Below, piece after piece: positions 1-6,654 of a stretch of 8,719 bases of DNA; within the stretch, counting starts at the first letter, position 1; the number at the start of each line of letters is the position of its first letter. Origin of the DNA: Flavobacteriales bacterium UBA720 (GTDB taxonomy: Bacteria > Bacteroidota > Bacteroidia > Flavobacteriales > Weeksellaceae); the NCBI GenBank assembly GCA_002297505.1, contig DBLQ01000016.1, forward strand, positions 1-8,719. Reading direction: 5' to 3'. The notes under the pieces were generated by a model. It saw only the letters and a list, made by a program, of their open reading frames with translations, did no database searches and was not told the origin of the DNA. The translations under genes were made by a program, and so were the position numbers.

Positions 1-1996
1 AACGCCATTAAACTCTATTCTTCTCTTGTCAAGATTAATGGCGGAAAATCCGGACGGCAATCTGAACGATGGGCAAATCGAATCTGCAAAGGTGATCCAG
101 AGTTCCGGGACAAGTTTATTAACCTTGATTGATGAGATTCTGGATCTGGCCAAGATAGAGTCCGGTAAAATGAAACTTGAATTTGAGCAGATCTTCCTGG
201 AAGATGTCACTAAAGATATTAAAAATCTGTTCATGCCTATCGTTATGGAAAAGGGTGTTAAGTTTAATGTTGAGGTCGATGCTTCTCTTGATAAATATCT
301 CAAAACCGACAGGCTGAGGCTGGATCAGGTCCTCAGAAATCTACTGTCCAATGCCTTTAAGTTTACCAAGGAAGGTTCGGTTTCTCTCAGAATATTCAGC
401 TACCCCGAGAATTCTGACTTCATCGTATTTTCTGTGAAGGATACCGGAATGGGCATTCCAAAGGACAAGCAGAGGCTGATTTTCGAAGCGTTCCAGCAGG
501 CTGACGGTTCTACCCAGAGAAAATTCGGAGGTACAGGCCTTGGATTATCCATCAGCCGGGAAATTGCCAAATTATTGGGTGGCAAAATCACATTGCAGAG
601 TGAGCTGGGCGAGGGCAGTGAATTTAGCCTTGTGATTCCTAAACAACCTGAGTATCACACGGAACTTGAAAATACGGATAAAAATCTTTCGGAAATTATT
701 TCTGATGATCTTCAGGACATCAAAACGCTGGTAGAGCAGGATGAGCAGGAAATTATCACTCATAATAAGATCGAAATCCCAGAAGATGTTCCCGATGACC
801 GAGACAATATATTGGAGGACGATAGGGTGATCCTCATCGTAGAAGACGATACCCATTTTGCTAAGGCCATACTGAAATATGCACAGTCCAACGGCTACAA
901 GGGTGTGGTGGTAGTGCGCGGTGACTATGCACTCTCCGCAGCTCTGGAGTATAGACCAGTTGCTATATTGCTGGATATCCAGCTTCCGGTAAAGGACGGA
1001 TGGCAGGTGATGCAGGAGCTGAAAGGAAACCACCAGACCAGGCCGATTCCGGTTCACATGATGTCTTCTCTGCAAGCCAAGCGGGAAAGTCTCATGAGCG
1101 GTGCCATTGATTTTATTAATAAGCCGATGGCGCTGGATCAGATGGATGGCATGTTTAAGAAGATTGAAGACGCGCTGAAACGTTCGCCACGTAAAGTCTT
1201 AATTGTCGAAGAAAATGCACAGCACGCTAAGGCTTTGGCTTATTTCCTCAGCAACTTTAACATTGTGCTTTCCGTGGAAGTGAATGTGGAAGATAGCGTA
1301 AAAGCTTTCCAGCAGGATAATGTGGATTGTGTGATTGTGGATGTGGGAAAGGCGCGCGGCAAAAGTCACGAGATCGTCGAGAGAATCAAGAGCAACGAAG
1401 GTCTGGAGGATTTGCCGGTGATTATCTTCACCGAGCACAGTCTCTCCCAGTCGGAAGAAATGAAAATCAAGCAATATGCAGACTCCATTGTGGTGAAGAC
1501 AGCACATTCTTACCAGAGGATTTTGGATGAGATCAGCCTGTTCCTGCATCTGGTGGAAGTTAATAAGCAAAATGACGACGCCTCAAAAAGTAAAACGCTG
1601 GGCTCACTAACCGAGACGCTGAACGGCAAAAAAGTTTTGATCACGGATGATGATGCACGCAACATTTTTTCGCTCTCCAAAGCCTTGGAGAAGTACAAAG
1701 TGGAAGTTGTTCTGGCGATGGATGGCAAGCAGGCGCTGGAGAAAATGAATGAACATCCTGATATTGACATTATCTTAATGGACATGATGATGCCGGAGAT
1801 GGATGGCTACGATACCATCCGAACCATCAGAAAAATGCCGGAACACAAAAGTCTACCAATCATTGCCGTTACAGCAAAATCCATGGTGGGAGACCGCGAC
1901 AAGTGCATCCAGGCCGGTGCCTCCGATTATATCACAAAACCGGTAGATATCGATCAGCTGCTGTCGCTGCTCAGAGTATGGTTATACGAAAGTTAA
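1..1996 (+). CDS. Hybrid sensor histidine kinase with three receiver domains (5'-truncated by window edge)
   Basis: This is the C-terminal 664 residues of a hybrid histidine kinase; residues are counted from the first full codon at base 2. The frame is open at the left edge and begins TPLNS, the sequence that normally follows the phospho-accepting His in a HELRTPLN box, so that His and the sensor region lie outside. Next comes the HATPase domain: N-box N113/N117, G1 box DTGMG at 147-151, G2 box GGTGLGLS at 176-183. Three receivers follow an acidic linker (about 220-270). REC1 has phospho-acceptor D325 and K374. REC2 has D447 and K499. REC3 has acidic cluster 549-551, D594 and K646. The YADSIVVK and FLHLVE stretches in REC2 recall multi-HAMP hybrid kinases, so a HAMP array upstream is likely but unseen. 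It is the first visible gene of an operon with a response regulator, CheR and CheB. The TTG at base 26 is internal, not a start. Confidence 0.95.
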   Translation, partial: TPLNSILLLSRLMAENPDGNLNDGQIESAKVIQSSGTSLLTLIDEILDLAKIESGKMKLEFEQIFLEDVTKDIKNLFMPIVMEKGVKFNVEVDASLDKYLKTDRLRLDQVLRNLLSNAFKFTKEGSVSLRIFSYPENSDFIVFSVKDTGMGIPKDKQRLIFEAFQQADGSTQRKFGGTGLGLSISREIAKLLGGKITLQSELGEGSEFSLVIPKQPEYHTELENTDKNLSEIISDDLQDIKTLVEQDEQEIITHNKIEIPEDVPDDRDNILEDDRVILIVEDDTHFAKAILKYAQSNGYKGVVVVRGDYALSAALEYRPVAILLDIQLPVKDGWQVMQELKGNHQTRPIPVHMMSSLQAKRESLMSGAIDFINKPMALDQMDGMFKKIEDALKRSPRKVLIVEENAQHAKALAYFLSNFNIVLSVEVNVEDSVKAFQQDNVDCVIVDVGKARGKSHEIVERIKSNEGLEDLPVIIFTEHSLSQSEEMKIKQYADSIVVKTAHSYQRILDEISLFLHLVEVNKQNDDASKSKTLGSLTETLNGKKVLITDDDARNIFSLSKALEKYKVEVVLAMDGKQALEKMNEHPDIDIILMDMMMPEMDGYDTIRTIRKMPEHKSLPIIAVTAKSMVGDRDKCIQAGASDYITKPVDIDQLLSLLRVWLYES

Positions 1997-2000
1997 AAAG

Positions 2001-2372
2001 ATGGAAGGAAAGATTTTAATTGTTGATGATGATCCGAGGAACATCTTTGCGCTAGAACTGACACTTAAAGCCAAGCGTTATGCTGTAATCTCGGCCATGA
2101 GTGCCGGCGAAGCTTTGCAAAAACTGAAGGACGACGAGACCATCTGTCTGGTACTGATGGATATGATGATGCCGGATATAGACGGTTATCAGGCAATCGG
2201 CATGATGAAAACCATGGAACGCATTTCCGAAATTCCCGTGGTGGCCGTTACGGCGCAGGCTATGGAGCAGGACCGCCAGAAGTGTCTGGATGCAGGTGCA
2301 GTAGATTATATCAAAAAACCTATCGATGTCGATCGGTTATTACGTGTTATAGAAAGTGTTGCGGCATGTTAG
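2001..2372 (+). CDS. Single-domain response regulator (CheY-like), REC3 paralogue
   Basis: This 123-residue protein is one receiver domain with no output domain. Visible landmarks are the acidic pocket D9-D11 (VDDD), phospho-acceptor D54 in MDMMMP, T84 and K106 in KKP. It starts 4 bp after the kinase stop, so it is cotranscribed with the kinase. It is strikingly similar to the third receiver of that kinase: both have RNIF after the acidic pocket, MDMMMP followed by a DGY turn, a DRxKC segment, and a DYIxKP end. A local duplication is therefore likely. By family knowledge such stand-alone receivers act as diffusible phosphate carriers or sinks, or as protein-protein switches. The partner here is inferred, not shown. 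The 3' end overlaps the following cheR by 7 bp. Confidence 0.95.
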   Translation: MEGKILIVDDDPRNIFALELTLKAKRYAVISAMSAGEALQKLKDDETICLVLMDMMMPDIDGYQAIGMMKTMERISEIPVVAVTAQAMEQDRQKCLDAGAVDYIKKPIDVDRLLRVIESVAAC

Positions 2373-3187
2373 AACCCAATATCATAAAGGACGATGAGCT
2401 GGATTTCCTGGTGAGAGATATCTACGAGCTGTATGGCTATGATTTTTCAATGTACAGCAAAGCATCTTTCAAGAGAAGGATCAATAGGATCTGTGTGATC
2501 GATAAATTTGCCAGCTTTGCGGAGCTGCGGTATACCATTGTCAATGAACCGGATTATCTGAAAAGATTTATCGAGGAAGTGACGGTCAACGTCACGGAAA
2601 TGTTTCGTGATCCCGAGTTTTTCCTTGAGTTGAGAAACAACATCCTGCCACAGCTGGGCACTTATCCACTCATCAGAATTTGGGTTGCGGGCTGCTCTAC
2701 AGGCGAGGAGGCTTACTCTATAGCCATACTTCTGAAGGAACTTGGCCTCTATGACAAGTCGCTCATTTACGCTACGGATATCAATCCTTCGGTTTTGGAG
2801 ACCGCACGGGCAGGCGTTTTTCCGCTGCACCAGATGAAGCTGTATTCTGAGAATTATCAGATGTCCGGCGGCAAGGAAGATTTTTCTAAATACTATACGG
2901 CCAATTATGACGCCGCAAAGTTTGAACAGTCCTTAAAAAAGAAAATGATCATCTCCACGCACAATCTGGTTTCGGACAGTTCATTCAACAGTTTTCAGCT
3001 CATCATATGCCGTAATGTATTGATTTATTTTGACCGTGCATTGCAGGAACGCGTGTTCAGATTATTCGACAGCAGTCTGGAAAATCTGGGCTATCTGGCT
3101 CTGGGCTCCAAAGAGACTCTGCGCTTTTCGGATGTGGAAAAAAAATATAACAGGATAGGCGATCAGCGCATCTGGAAAAAGAATTGA
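2366..3187 (+). CDS. cheR: CheR-type SAM-dependent protein-glutamate methyltransferase
   Basis: The 273-residue product has the two-part CheR layout. A helical N-terminal domain (about 1-75) contains the basic SFKRRINR segment at 34-41. A Rossmann-like methyltransferase domain follows, with the SAM-binding loop AGCSTGEEAYS at 108-118, the acidic strand end ATDIN at 136-140, and the ICRNVLIYF motif at 214-222. CheR enzymes transfer methyl groups from S-adenosylmethionine to glutamate side chains of receptors. I chose the ATG at 2366 rather than the in-frame ATG at 2282, because the extra 28 residues would lie inside the preceding response regulator and match nothing in CheR, while the 2366 start gives the normal family length. 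The start overlaps the upstream stop by 7 bp, suggesting translational coupling. No pentapeptide-binding TPR tail is present. Its substrate is unknown because no MCP lies in the window. Confidence 0.93.
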   Translation: MLEPNIIKDDELDFLVRDIYELYGYDFSMYSKASFKRRINRICVIDKFASFAELRYTIVNEPDYLKRFIEEVTVNVTEMFRDPEFFLELRNNILPQLGTYPLIRIWVAGCSTGEEAYSIAILLKELGLYDKSLIYATDINPSVLETARAGVFPLHQMKLYSENYQMSGGKEDFSKYYTANYDAAKFEQSLKKKMIISTHNLVSDSSFNSFQLIICRNVLIYFDRALQERVFRLFDSSLENLGYLALGSKETLRFSDVEKKYNRIGDQRIWKKN

Positions 3188-3188
3188 C

Positions 3189-3752
3189 ATGGAGATAGAC
3201 AGAAGACTTTTGATCATCGGAGGTTCGGCAGGCAGCCTGTCTGTGATTCTGGATCTGCTGAAGAATCTGGAGAAGCCGCTGAAATTAGTAATTGTGATTG
3301 TGGTGCACAGAAAAGCATCCACGTCCAATATTCTGCCGACATTGCTCAAGCAATTTGCTCCGGTAGATCTTTTGGAGATTGATGACAAGATGGAGCTGGA
3401 GGACAATAAAATTTACCTGGCACCCGCTGATTTTCATCTTTTATTTGAAGATGGCAATTTTATGGCGCTGGACCGGTCGGAGAAGTTCAATTATTCAAGG
3501 CCGTCTATTGATGTAACATTCCGGTCGGCAGCCGAGACCTTCCGTGAGAACCTAACAGGTGTTCTCCTGTCGGGAGCCAATTCGGACGGTGTGGAAGGCC
3601 TGATGTACATCAAACGCTATGGCGGCAAGGTGTGGATCCAGGATCCGGAAACCGCTGAGGTTGGTTATATGCCAAGAGTGGCTATGGAAAATGTGGATTA
3701 CGATCTCATCGTATCACCAAAAGACCTTGCCAAAAGAATTAATGAATTATAA
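3189..3752 (+). CDS. cheB: CheB-type protein-glutamate methylesterase, catalytic domain only
   Basis: The 187-residue product is a CheB methylesterase domain with no N-terminal receiver. The Ser-His-Asp triad can be placed: S13 in GGSAGS, H40 in VVHR and D133 in GANSDG. The YLAPADFH segment at 76-83 is the usual CheB core strand. Family members hydrolyse glutamyl methyl esters, or deamidate glutamine, on chemoreceptors. Classical CheB has about 350 residues and is activated by phosphorylation of its receiver. Here that domain is missing, so activity must be constitutive or controlled by another protein, possibly one of the stand-alone receivers. The gene starts 1 bp after the cheR stop, so methylation and demethylation are made together. 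Identification is secure; the substrate is not visible. Confidence 0.93.
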   Translation: MEIDRRLLIIGGSAGSLSVILDLLKNLEKPLKLVIVIVVHRKASTSNILPTLLKQFAPVDLLEIDDKMELEDNKIYLAPADFHLLFEDGNFMALDRSEKFNYSRPSIDVTFRSAAETFRENLTGVLLSGANSDGVEGLMYIKRYGGKVWIQDPETAEVGYMPRVAMENVDYDLIVSPKDLAKRINEL

Positions 3753-3773
3753 TTAAAAAAGCAATATTAAGAT

Positions 3774-4151
3774 ATGAATAAGAAAAGAGTTTTAATCTTT
3801 GATGACGAGAAATCCATCCTTGAAGTGATTTTCATCGTTTTGAATGACCTTGGTTACGATGTAGAAGTTTCTGAAACAGCGGACGATATTATCCAAAAGA
3901 CTACGGAATTCCAGCCCGATGTGATCATTATGGATAATTGGATTCCTGTGATTGGCGGTGTAGAAGCGACCAAATTACTGAAGAATCACCCCGATTTTAA
4001 GCATATTCCGGTGATCTACATCACGGCGAATAATGATATTGCATCTTTGGCGAGGGAAGCGCTTGCAGATGACTATGTCGGAAAGCCTTTTGATTTGGAA
4101 GACTTGGAATCCAAAGTTTTGAAATGGATCAATCACTCAGAAAATCAATAA
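3774..4151 (+). CDS. Single-domain response regulator (CheY-like), last gene of the signalling operon
   Basis: The 125-residue product is a single receiver domain with acidic pocket D10/D11 (FDDE), phospho-acceptor D54 in IMDNWIP, T84 in YITA and K104 in GKP. It has no effector domain. It differs from the response regulator earlier in the operon: the MMMP stretch after the aspartate is replaced by NWIP, and the DRxKC segment is absent. It probably has a different partner and is not another recent copy of REC3. It lies 21 bp after cheB and just before a hairpin terminator, so it is the distal gene of the transcript. Role by analogy: output or phosphate sink of the kinase. Confidence 0.94.
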   Translation: MNKKRVLIFDDEKSILEVIFIVLNDLGYDVEVSETADDIIQKTTEFQPDVIIMDNWIPVIGGVEATKLLKNHPDFKHIPVIYITANNDIASLAREALADDYVGKPFDLEDLESKVLKWINHSENQ

Positions 4152-4171
4152 TTTGAATCATATAATGATGG

Positions 4172-4207
4172 AGCCTGGATTTCAAAAAATTCAGGTTTTC
4201 TTTTTTT
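4172..4207 (+). terminator. Intrinsic terminator of the kinase-cheR-cheB operon
   Basis: A 9-bp stem pairs 4174-4182 (CCTGGATTT) with 4187-4195 (AAATTCAGG), with one G-U pair and a 4-nt loop. A T-rich tract (4196-4207, one C) follows. It lies about 20 bp after the last stop of the operon and before the next gene's promoter region. Confidence 0.85.
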
Positions 4208-4277
4208 ATTAATATGATTTTTATGCATACCTAAAGTATTTTGTCCAAAACCAAAGATCTGCTGTCATTAATAATGT

Positions 4278-4285
4278 TATCTTTG
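4278..4285 (+). promoter_or_regulatory. Candidate Bacteroidota-type -7 element upstream of the acyl-CoA dehydrogenase gene
   Basis: TATCTTTG matches the Bacteroidota primary-sigma -7 consensus TAnnTTTG exactly. It lies 98 bp upstream of the ATG at 4383 and after the preceding terminator. Transcription would start near 4292, giving a leader of about 90 nt. I see no good TTTG -33 element at the expected distance, so the promoter may be weak or activator-dependent. The same octamer recurs at 5969. Confidence 0.5.
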
Positions 4286-4289
4286 GCAT

Positions 4290-4336
4290 AAGTATTTTTT
4301 AAGCTTTTTCGTTCATAGATTCAGCTAAAAATACTT
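4290..4336 (+). promoter_or_regulatory. Leader hairpin at the predicted 5' end of the acyl-CoA dehydrogenase mRNA
   Basis: Bases 4290-4299 (AAGTATTTTT) pair perfectly with 4327-4336. After a 2-nt bulge, AGCT at 4302-4305 pairs with AGCT at 4323-4326, leaving a loop of about 17 nt. No U-run follows, so it is not a terminator. If transcription starts near 4292, the stem sits at the very 5' end of the message, where it could affect stability. The stem is mostly A-U pairs. Confidence 0.4.
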
Positions 4337-4382
4337 TATCATCCATTATAAACGGATCGTCAAAAATTTATATTACTCAACT

Positions 4383-5897
4383 ATGAATGCATCAGCATCG
4401 GAGCTGGCCGCCGTTCCTTACCAGGAATTTCTCAGCAATTTTAATAATGCTTTAACAGCATTGTTTAAAAAAGAAAATATCGATCAGCTCAGTCTGTCGC
4501 GAGGTCTTCCGCCGAATATCTGGAAAGAAATCATGAATATGAAGCCGCTTTCTGTCGCCATTCCCTCGGAATATGGCGGTAGAGGCGCAAAGGTAAAGGA
4601 ATGTCTGGGGATTTTATCCGCCGCATCCTATGAGTCATTGCCACTGTCATTGACATTCGGGATTAATATTGCGCTGTTCCTGGAACCGCTGGCTAAGTAT
4701 GGAAATGAGATCATCAAAGGTGATATTTTCAAACATTTTCTGGATTTCGGAGCCATGGGCGGACTGATGATTACGGAGCCTGACTTCGGAAGTGATGCAC
4801 TCAATATGAAAACGCAGAATGAATTCAGGAATCATCAGTATCATATCAAAGGCACCAAGCATTGGCAGGGACTTACAGGATTGGCAAACTACTGGCTCAT
4901 TACCTCCAGAAACAGCAGTGCAGAAGGCAATCTTTCACGCGATGTAGATTTCTTTGTCGCCGACACACATAAGCCGGAGCAGAACATCGAAGTTCAGGAA
5001 TATTACGATAATGCCGGACTTTACATGATTCCCTACGGACTTAATAAAATTGACATCACCGTCCCGGAACATAACAAGCTGATTCCGGAATCGACCGGAT
5101 TGAAAATGATGCTGGACATCCTTCACAGAAGCCGTTTCCAGTTTCCCGGTATGGGCATGGGTTTTCTGAAAAGGATGATGGACGAGGCTACCACCCATTG
5201 CAAGGAAAGAATCGTGGGCAACTCTAATTTATTTGCACTGGACCAAGTGCAGTTTCAGCTGAGCAAGCTGCAGTCGTTCTTCGCACTGTCATCTGCCATG
5301 TGTGCCAAGAGTACGCAGGTGAGCGGTATCGACCAGGATGTATCATCCAGCGGCGTGCATGCCAACAGCATGAAGGCTTTTGTGACCGATATGATGCAGG
5401 AAGCGGCACAAATTCTGGTTCAGCTATCCGGCGCCAAAGGTTACAGAATCAGCCACATCGGTGGGCGCGCCATCATGGACAGCCGTCCGTTTCAGATTTT
5501 TGAAGGTTCTAATGAAATGCTTTACACCCAGATTTCGGAAGGTATTCTGAAGGATATGAAAAAGAAAAAAACAGAAAATCTGGGAGAATATCTGGTACTC
5601 AACGCTATAACTCACGATGCTGCAGAGATCTATGCCAATGAACTTAATGTCACTATCAGCGCGCCGATAGCTCAGCGTAAAATGGTAGACCTTGGGAAGA
5701 TTATTTCCAGAGTCGTGACTGTGAATGACCTGATAGAACTCAACAATGCAGGCTACAGCCGGGAGCTTACGGATAATGCCATTGCAATAGTGAGGCAGGA
5801 GCTCGTTTCTTTGCTCGCATCTATGGAGCATCATAAAGATATTAAAGCCATCTGTGACATCGGCGAAACCGACAGTAACTGGATGAATTTTTTCTAA
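4383..5897 (+). CDS. Acyl-CoA dehydrogenase family flavoprotein with C-terminal extension
   Basis: The 504-residue product has the acyl-CoA dehydrogenase fold. The N-terminal helical domain ends in IPSEYGGRG (60-68). The middle beta domain carries the flavin/substrate signature ITEPDFGSD (130-138) and KGTKHW (156-161). The C-terminal helical domain includes SGAKGYR (349-355) and FEGSNEM (373-379). E374 aligns with the catalytic base of medium-chain dehydrogenases, which have YEGT at this point. The family oxidises acyl-CoA thioesters to 2-enoyl-CoA using FAD and electron-transfer flavoprotein. Typical members have about 380 residues; here about 110 further residues (roughly 390-504) follow the core and look helical. 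Substrate cannot be told from sequence. The gene appears monocistronic, with no beta-oxidation or etf partners nearby. The ATG at 4383 is the only sensible start and has no clear Shine-Dalgarno. Confidence 0.88.
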   Translation: MNASASELAAVPYQEFLSNFNNALTALFKKENIDQLSLSRGLPPNIWKEIMNMKPLSVAIPSEYGGRGAKVKECLGILSAASYESLPLSLTFGINIALFLEPLAKYGNEIIKGDIFKHFLDFGAMGGLMITEPDFGSDALNMKTQNEFRNHQYHIKGTKHWQGLTGLANYWLITSRNSSAEGNLSRDVDFFVADTHKPEQNIEVQEYYDNAGLYMIPYGLNKIDITVPEHNKLIPESTGLKMMLDILHRSRFQFPGMGMGFLKRMMDEATTHCKERIVGNSNLFALDQVQFQLSKLQSFFALSSAMCAKSTQVSGIDQDVSSSGVHANSMKAFVTDMMQEAAQILVQLSGAKGYRISHIGGRAIMDSRPFQIFEGSNEMLYTQISEGILKDMKKKKTENLGEYLVLNAITHDAAEIYANELNVTISAPIAQRKMVDLGKIISRVVTVNDLIELNNAGYSRELTDNAIAIVRQELVSLLASMEHHKDIKAICDIGETDSNWMNFF

Positions 5898-5920
5898 AAT
5901 ATCATTACAATAGATAAATC

Positions 5921-5950
5921 AAATGCCTCTAATTTAAGAGGCATTTTATA
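5921..5950 (+). terminator. Hairpin terminator after the acyl-CoA dehydrogenase gene
   Basis: A perfect 10-bp stem pairs 5921-5930 (AAATGCCTCT) with 5937-5946 (AGAGGCATTT) around a 6-nt loop. The following T-tract is short (TTTTATATT), so termination may be less efficient than at the other two terminators, but position 24 bp after the stop and stem quality support it. Confidence 0.75.
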
Positions 5951-5968
5951 TTATTGATAATTTTTCCA

Positions 5969-5976
5969 TATCTTTG
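5969..5976 (+). promoter_or_regulatory. Candidate Bacteroidota-type -7 element for the cold-shock-domain gene
   Basis: TATCTTTG is an exact match to TAnnTTTG, 231 bp upstream of the ATG at 6207 and just after the preceding terminator. No convincing -33 TTTG is visible at the usual spacing. I see no better candidate closer to the gene, so transcription probably starts near 5983 and yields a leader of about 220 nt. Confidence 0.5.
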
Positions 5977-5982
5977 TATCAA

Positions 5983-6206
5983 AGTTTACAAGCAGTCCTC
6001 TGTAATTGCCGATACAATTTTCCCCCAATTGTATTCTCCAACTACTCCCGATTCAAGTTTTATTATGCCAACTCCGATCTTCGGATGGCAGCACAGAACG
6101 GCTTCAGACTTAATGTCAAACAGATTTATGGTGAGGTTTATTAGGAACTAAACCAGATCTCAGGGCTTCATTTTTACAATAATTTTAAAACAACAATACA
6201 TTATTT
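5983..6206 (+). promoter_or_regulatory. Long structured 5' leader of the cold-shock-domain gene
   Basis: This stretch of more than 200 bases has no credible gene; a 65-codon frame inside it (5954-6151) starts upstream of the predicted transcript and resembles nothing I know. It contains three possible hairpins. The first pairs 6012-6019 (ATACAATT) with 6027-6034 (AATTGTAT), with a C-rich loop. The second pairs 6066-6070 plus 6073-6077 with 6081-6085 plus 6086-6090, which is 10 bp with a 2-nt bulge and a TCT loop. The third pairs 6135-6140 (GGTTTA) with 6149-6154 (TAAACC). The last 50 nt before the ATG are A/T-rich and look unstructured. Known cold-shock mRNAs such as E. coli cspA have long leaders that refold with temperature. 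Equivalent function here is inference, and a small RNA from the same promoter is an alternative. Confidence 0.45.
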
Positions 6207-6629
6207 ATGGCAGATTCTTTCTCAAAAAAAGAAAATTTCAAGAAAAAACTACAAAAACAAAAAGAAAAAGCACAACGTCGCGAAGAGCGTAAAACCAACA
6301 ATGACAAAGGTAAAGAAGTAGAGTTCATGTACGTGGATGCTTACGGAAGACTGACCTCTACGCCGCCCGAAGAGCGTGTAGAAGTGGAATTGGAAAATAT
6401 CCAGCTGGGTGCAGCGCCAATTGAAGCCGAAGAAACGGTGAAAAAAGGTATCGTAACTTTTGTAAGTGACAAAGGCTACGGCTTCATCACGGAGGATAAC
6501 AACAAGGAAAACGTATTTTTCCACAGCAACAATGCAGACCAGATCCTGAAAAAAGGAAACCGCGTGGCATTCGAAAAGGAAAAGTCGCCGAAAGGTTTTT
6601 CTGCAGTCAATATTACTTTGATTAAATAA
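6207..6629 (+). CDS. Cold-shock-domain protein with lysine-rich N-terminal extension
   Basis: The 140-residue product has a C-terminal cold-shock domain at about 79-140. It carries the nucleic-acid-binding motifs RNP1 (KGYGFI, 89-94) and RNP2 (VFFH, 103-106), beginning with the typical KKGIVTFV strand. Such domains bind single-stranded RNA or DNA and act as RNA chaperones. Classical Csp proteins have about 65-70 residues. This one adds about 78 residues: a highly basic, probably helical stretch (7-29, mostly K/R/E/Q) and a linker with YVDAYGRLTSTPPEER (42-57). Extended members of this kind are, from memory, common in Flavobacteriia. The gene has its own long leader and a strong terminator, so it is monocistronic. 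No clear Shine-Dalgarno precedes the ATG. Confidence 0.92.
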   Translation: MADSFSKKENFKKKLQKQKEKAQRREERKTNNDKGKEVEFMYVDAYGRLTSTPPEERVEVELENIQLGAAPIEAEETVKKGIVTFVSDKGYGFITEDNNKENVFFHSNNADQILKKGNRVAFEKEKSPKGFSAVNITLIK

Positions 6630-6654
6630 ACTTTCATTTCGACCTGAAATATCT

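Larger units (their letters stand above)
4232..4338. repeat. Three AAGTATTTT elements (two direct, one inverted) around the promoter
   Basis: AAGTATTTT occurs at 4234-4242 and 4290-4298 on the plus strand and in inverted form at 4328-4336. The first and last copies extend to a perfect 11-bp inverted pair, 4232-4242 against 4328-4338. They bracket the TATCTTTG element at 4278-4285. This arrangement would suit an operator, but the region is AT-rich and chance cannot be excluded by eye. Confidence 0.4.

Noticed and set aside
26..28. TTG at base 26 as the start of the hybrid kinase
   Set aside because: The frame is open to the left edge, and the codons before it read TPLNSILL, the conserved sequence following the HisKA histidine; the gene continues upstream.
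572..1075. Minus-strand frame of 167 codons
   Set aside because: It is antisense to conserved kinase and receiver motifs and has no recognisable domain or start signal.
2282..2365. Upstream ATG as the cheR start
   Set aside because: It lies inside the response regulator gene and adds 28 residues with no CheR similarity; the ATG at 2366 gives the normal length and a short overlap.
1..4151. Classical flagellar or gliding chemotaxis operon
   Set aside because: CheA, CheW, MCP and motility genes are all absent from the window; only CheR, CheB and receivers occur, together with a hybrid kinase.
5424..5834. Minus-strand frame of 136 codons
   Set aside because: It is antisense to the acyl-CoA dehydrogenase active-site region, which is clearly coding on the plus strand.
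6012..6090. Known riboswitch in the cold-shock leader
   Set aside because: The hairpins do not match any ligand-binding riboswitch fold I recognise; only a general structured leader is supported.
5954..6151. 65-codon plus-strand frame before the cold-shock gene
   Set aside because: It begins before the candidate promoter element, overlaps leader hairpins, and its product shows no family features.
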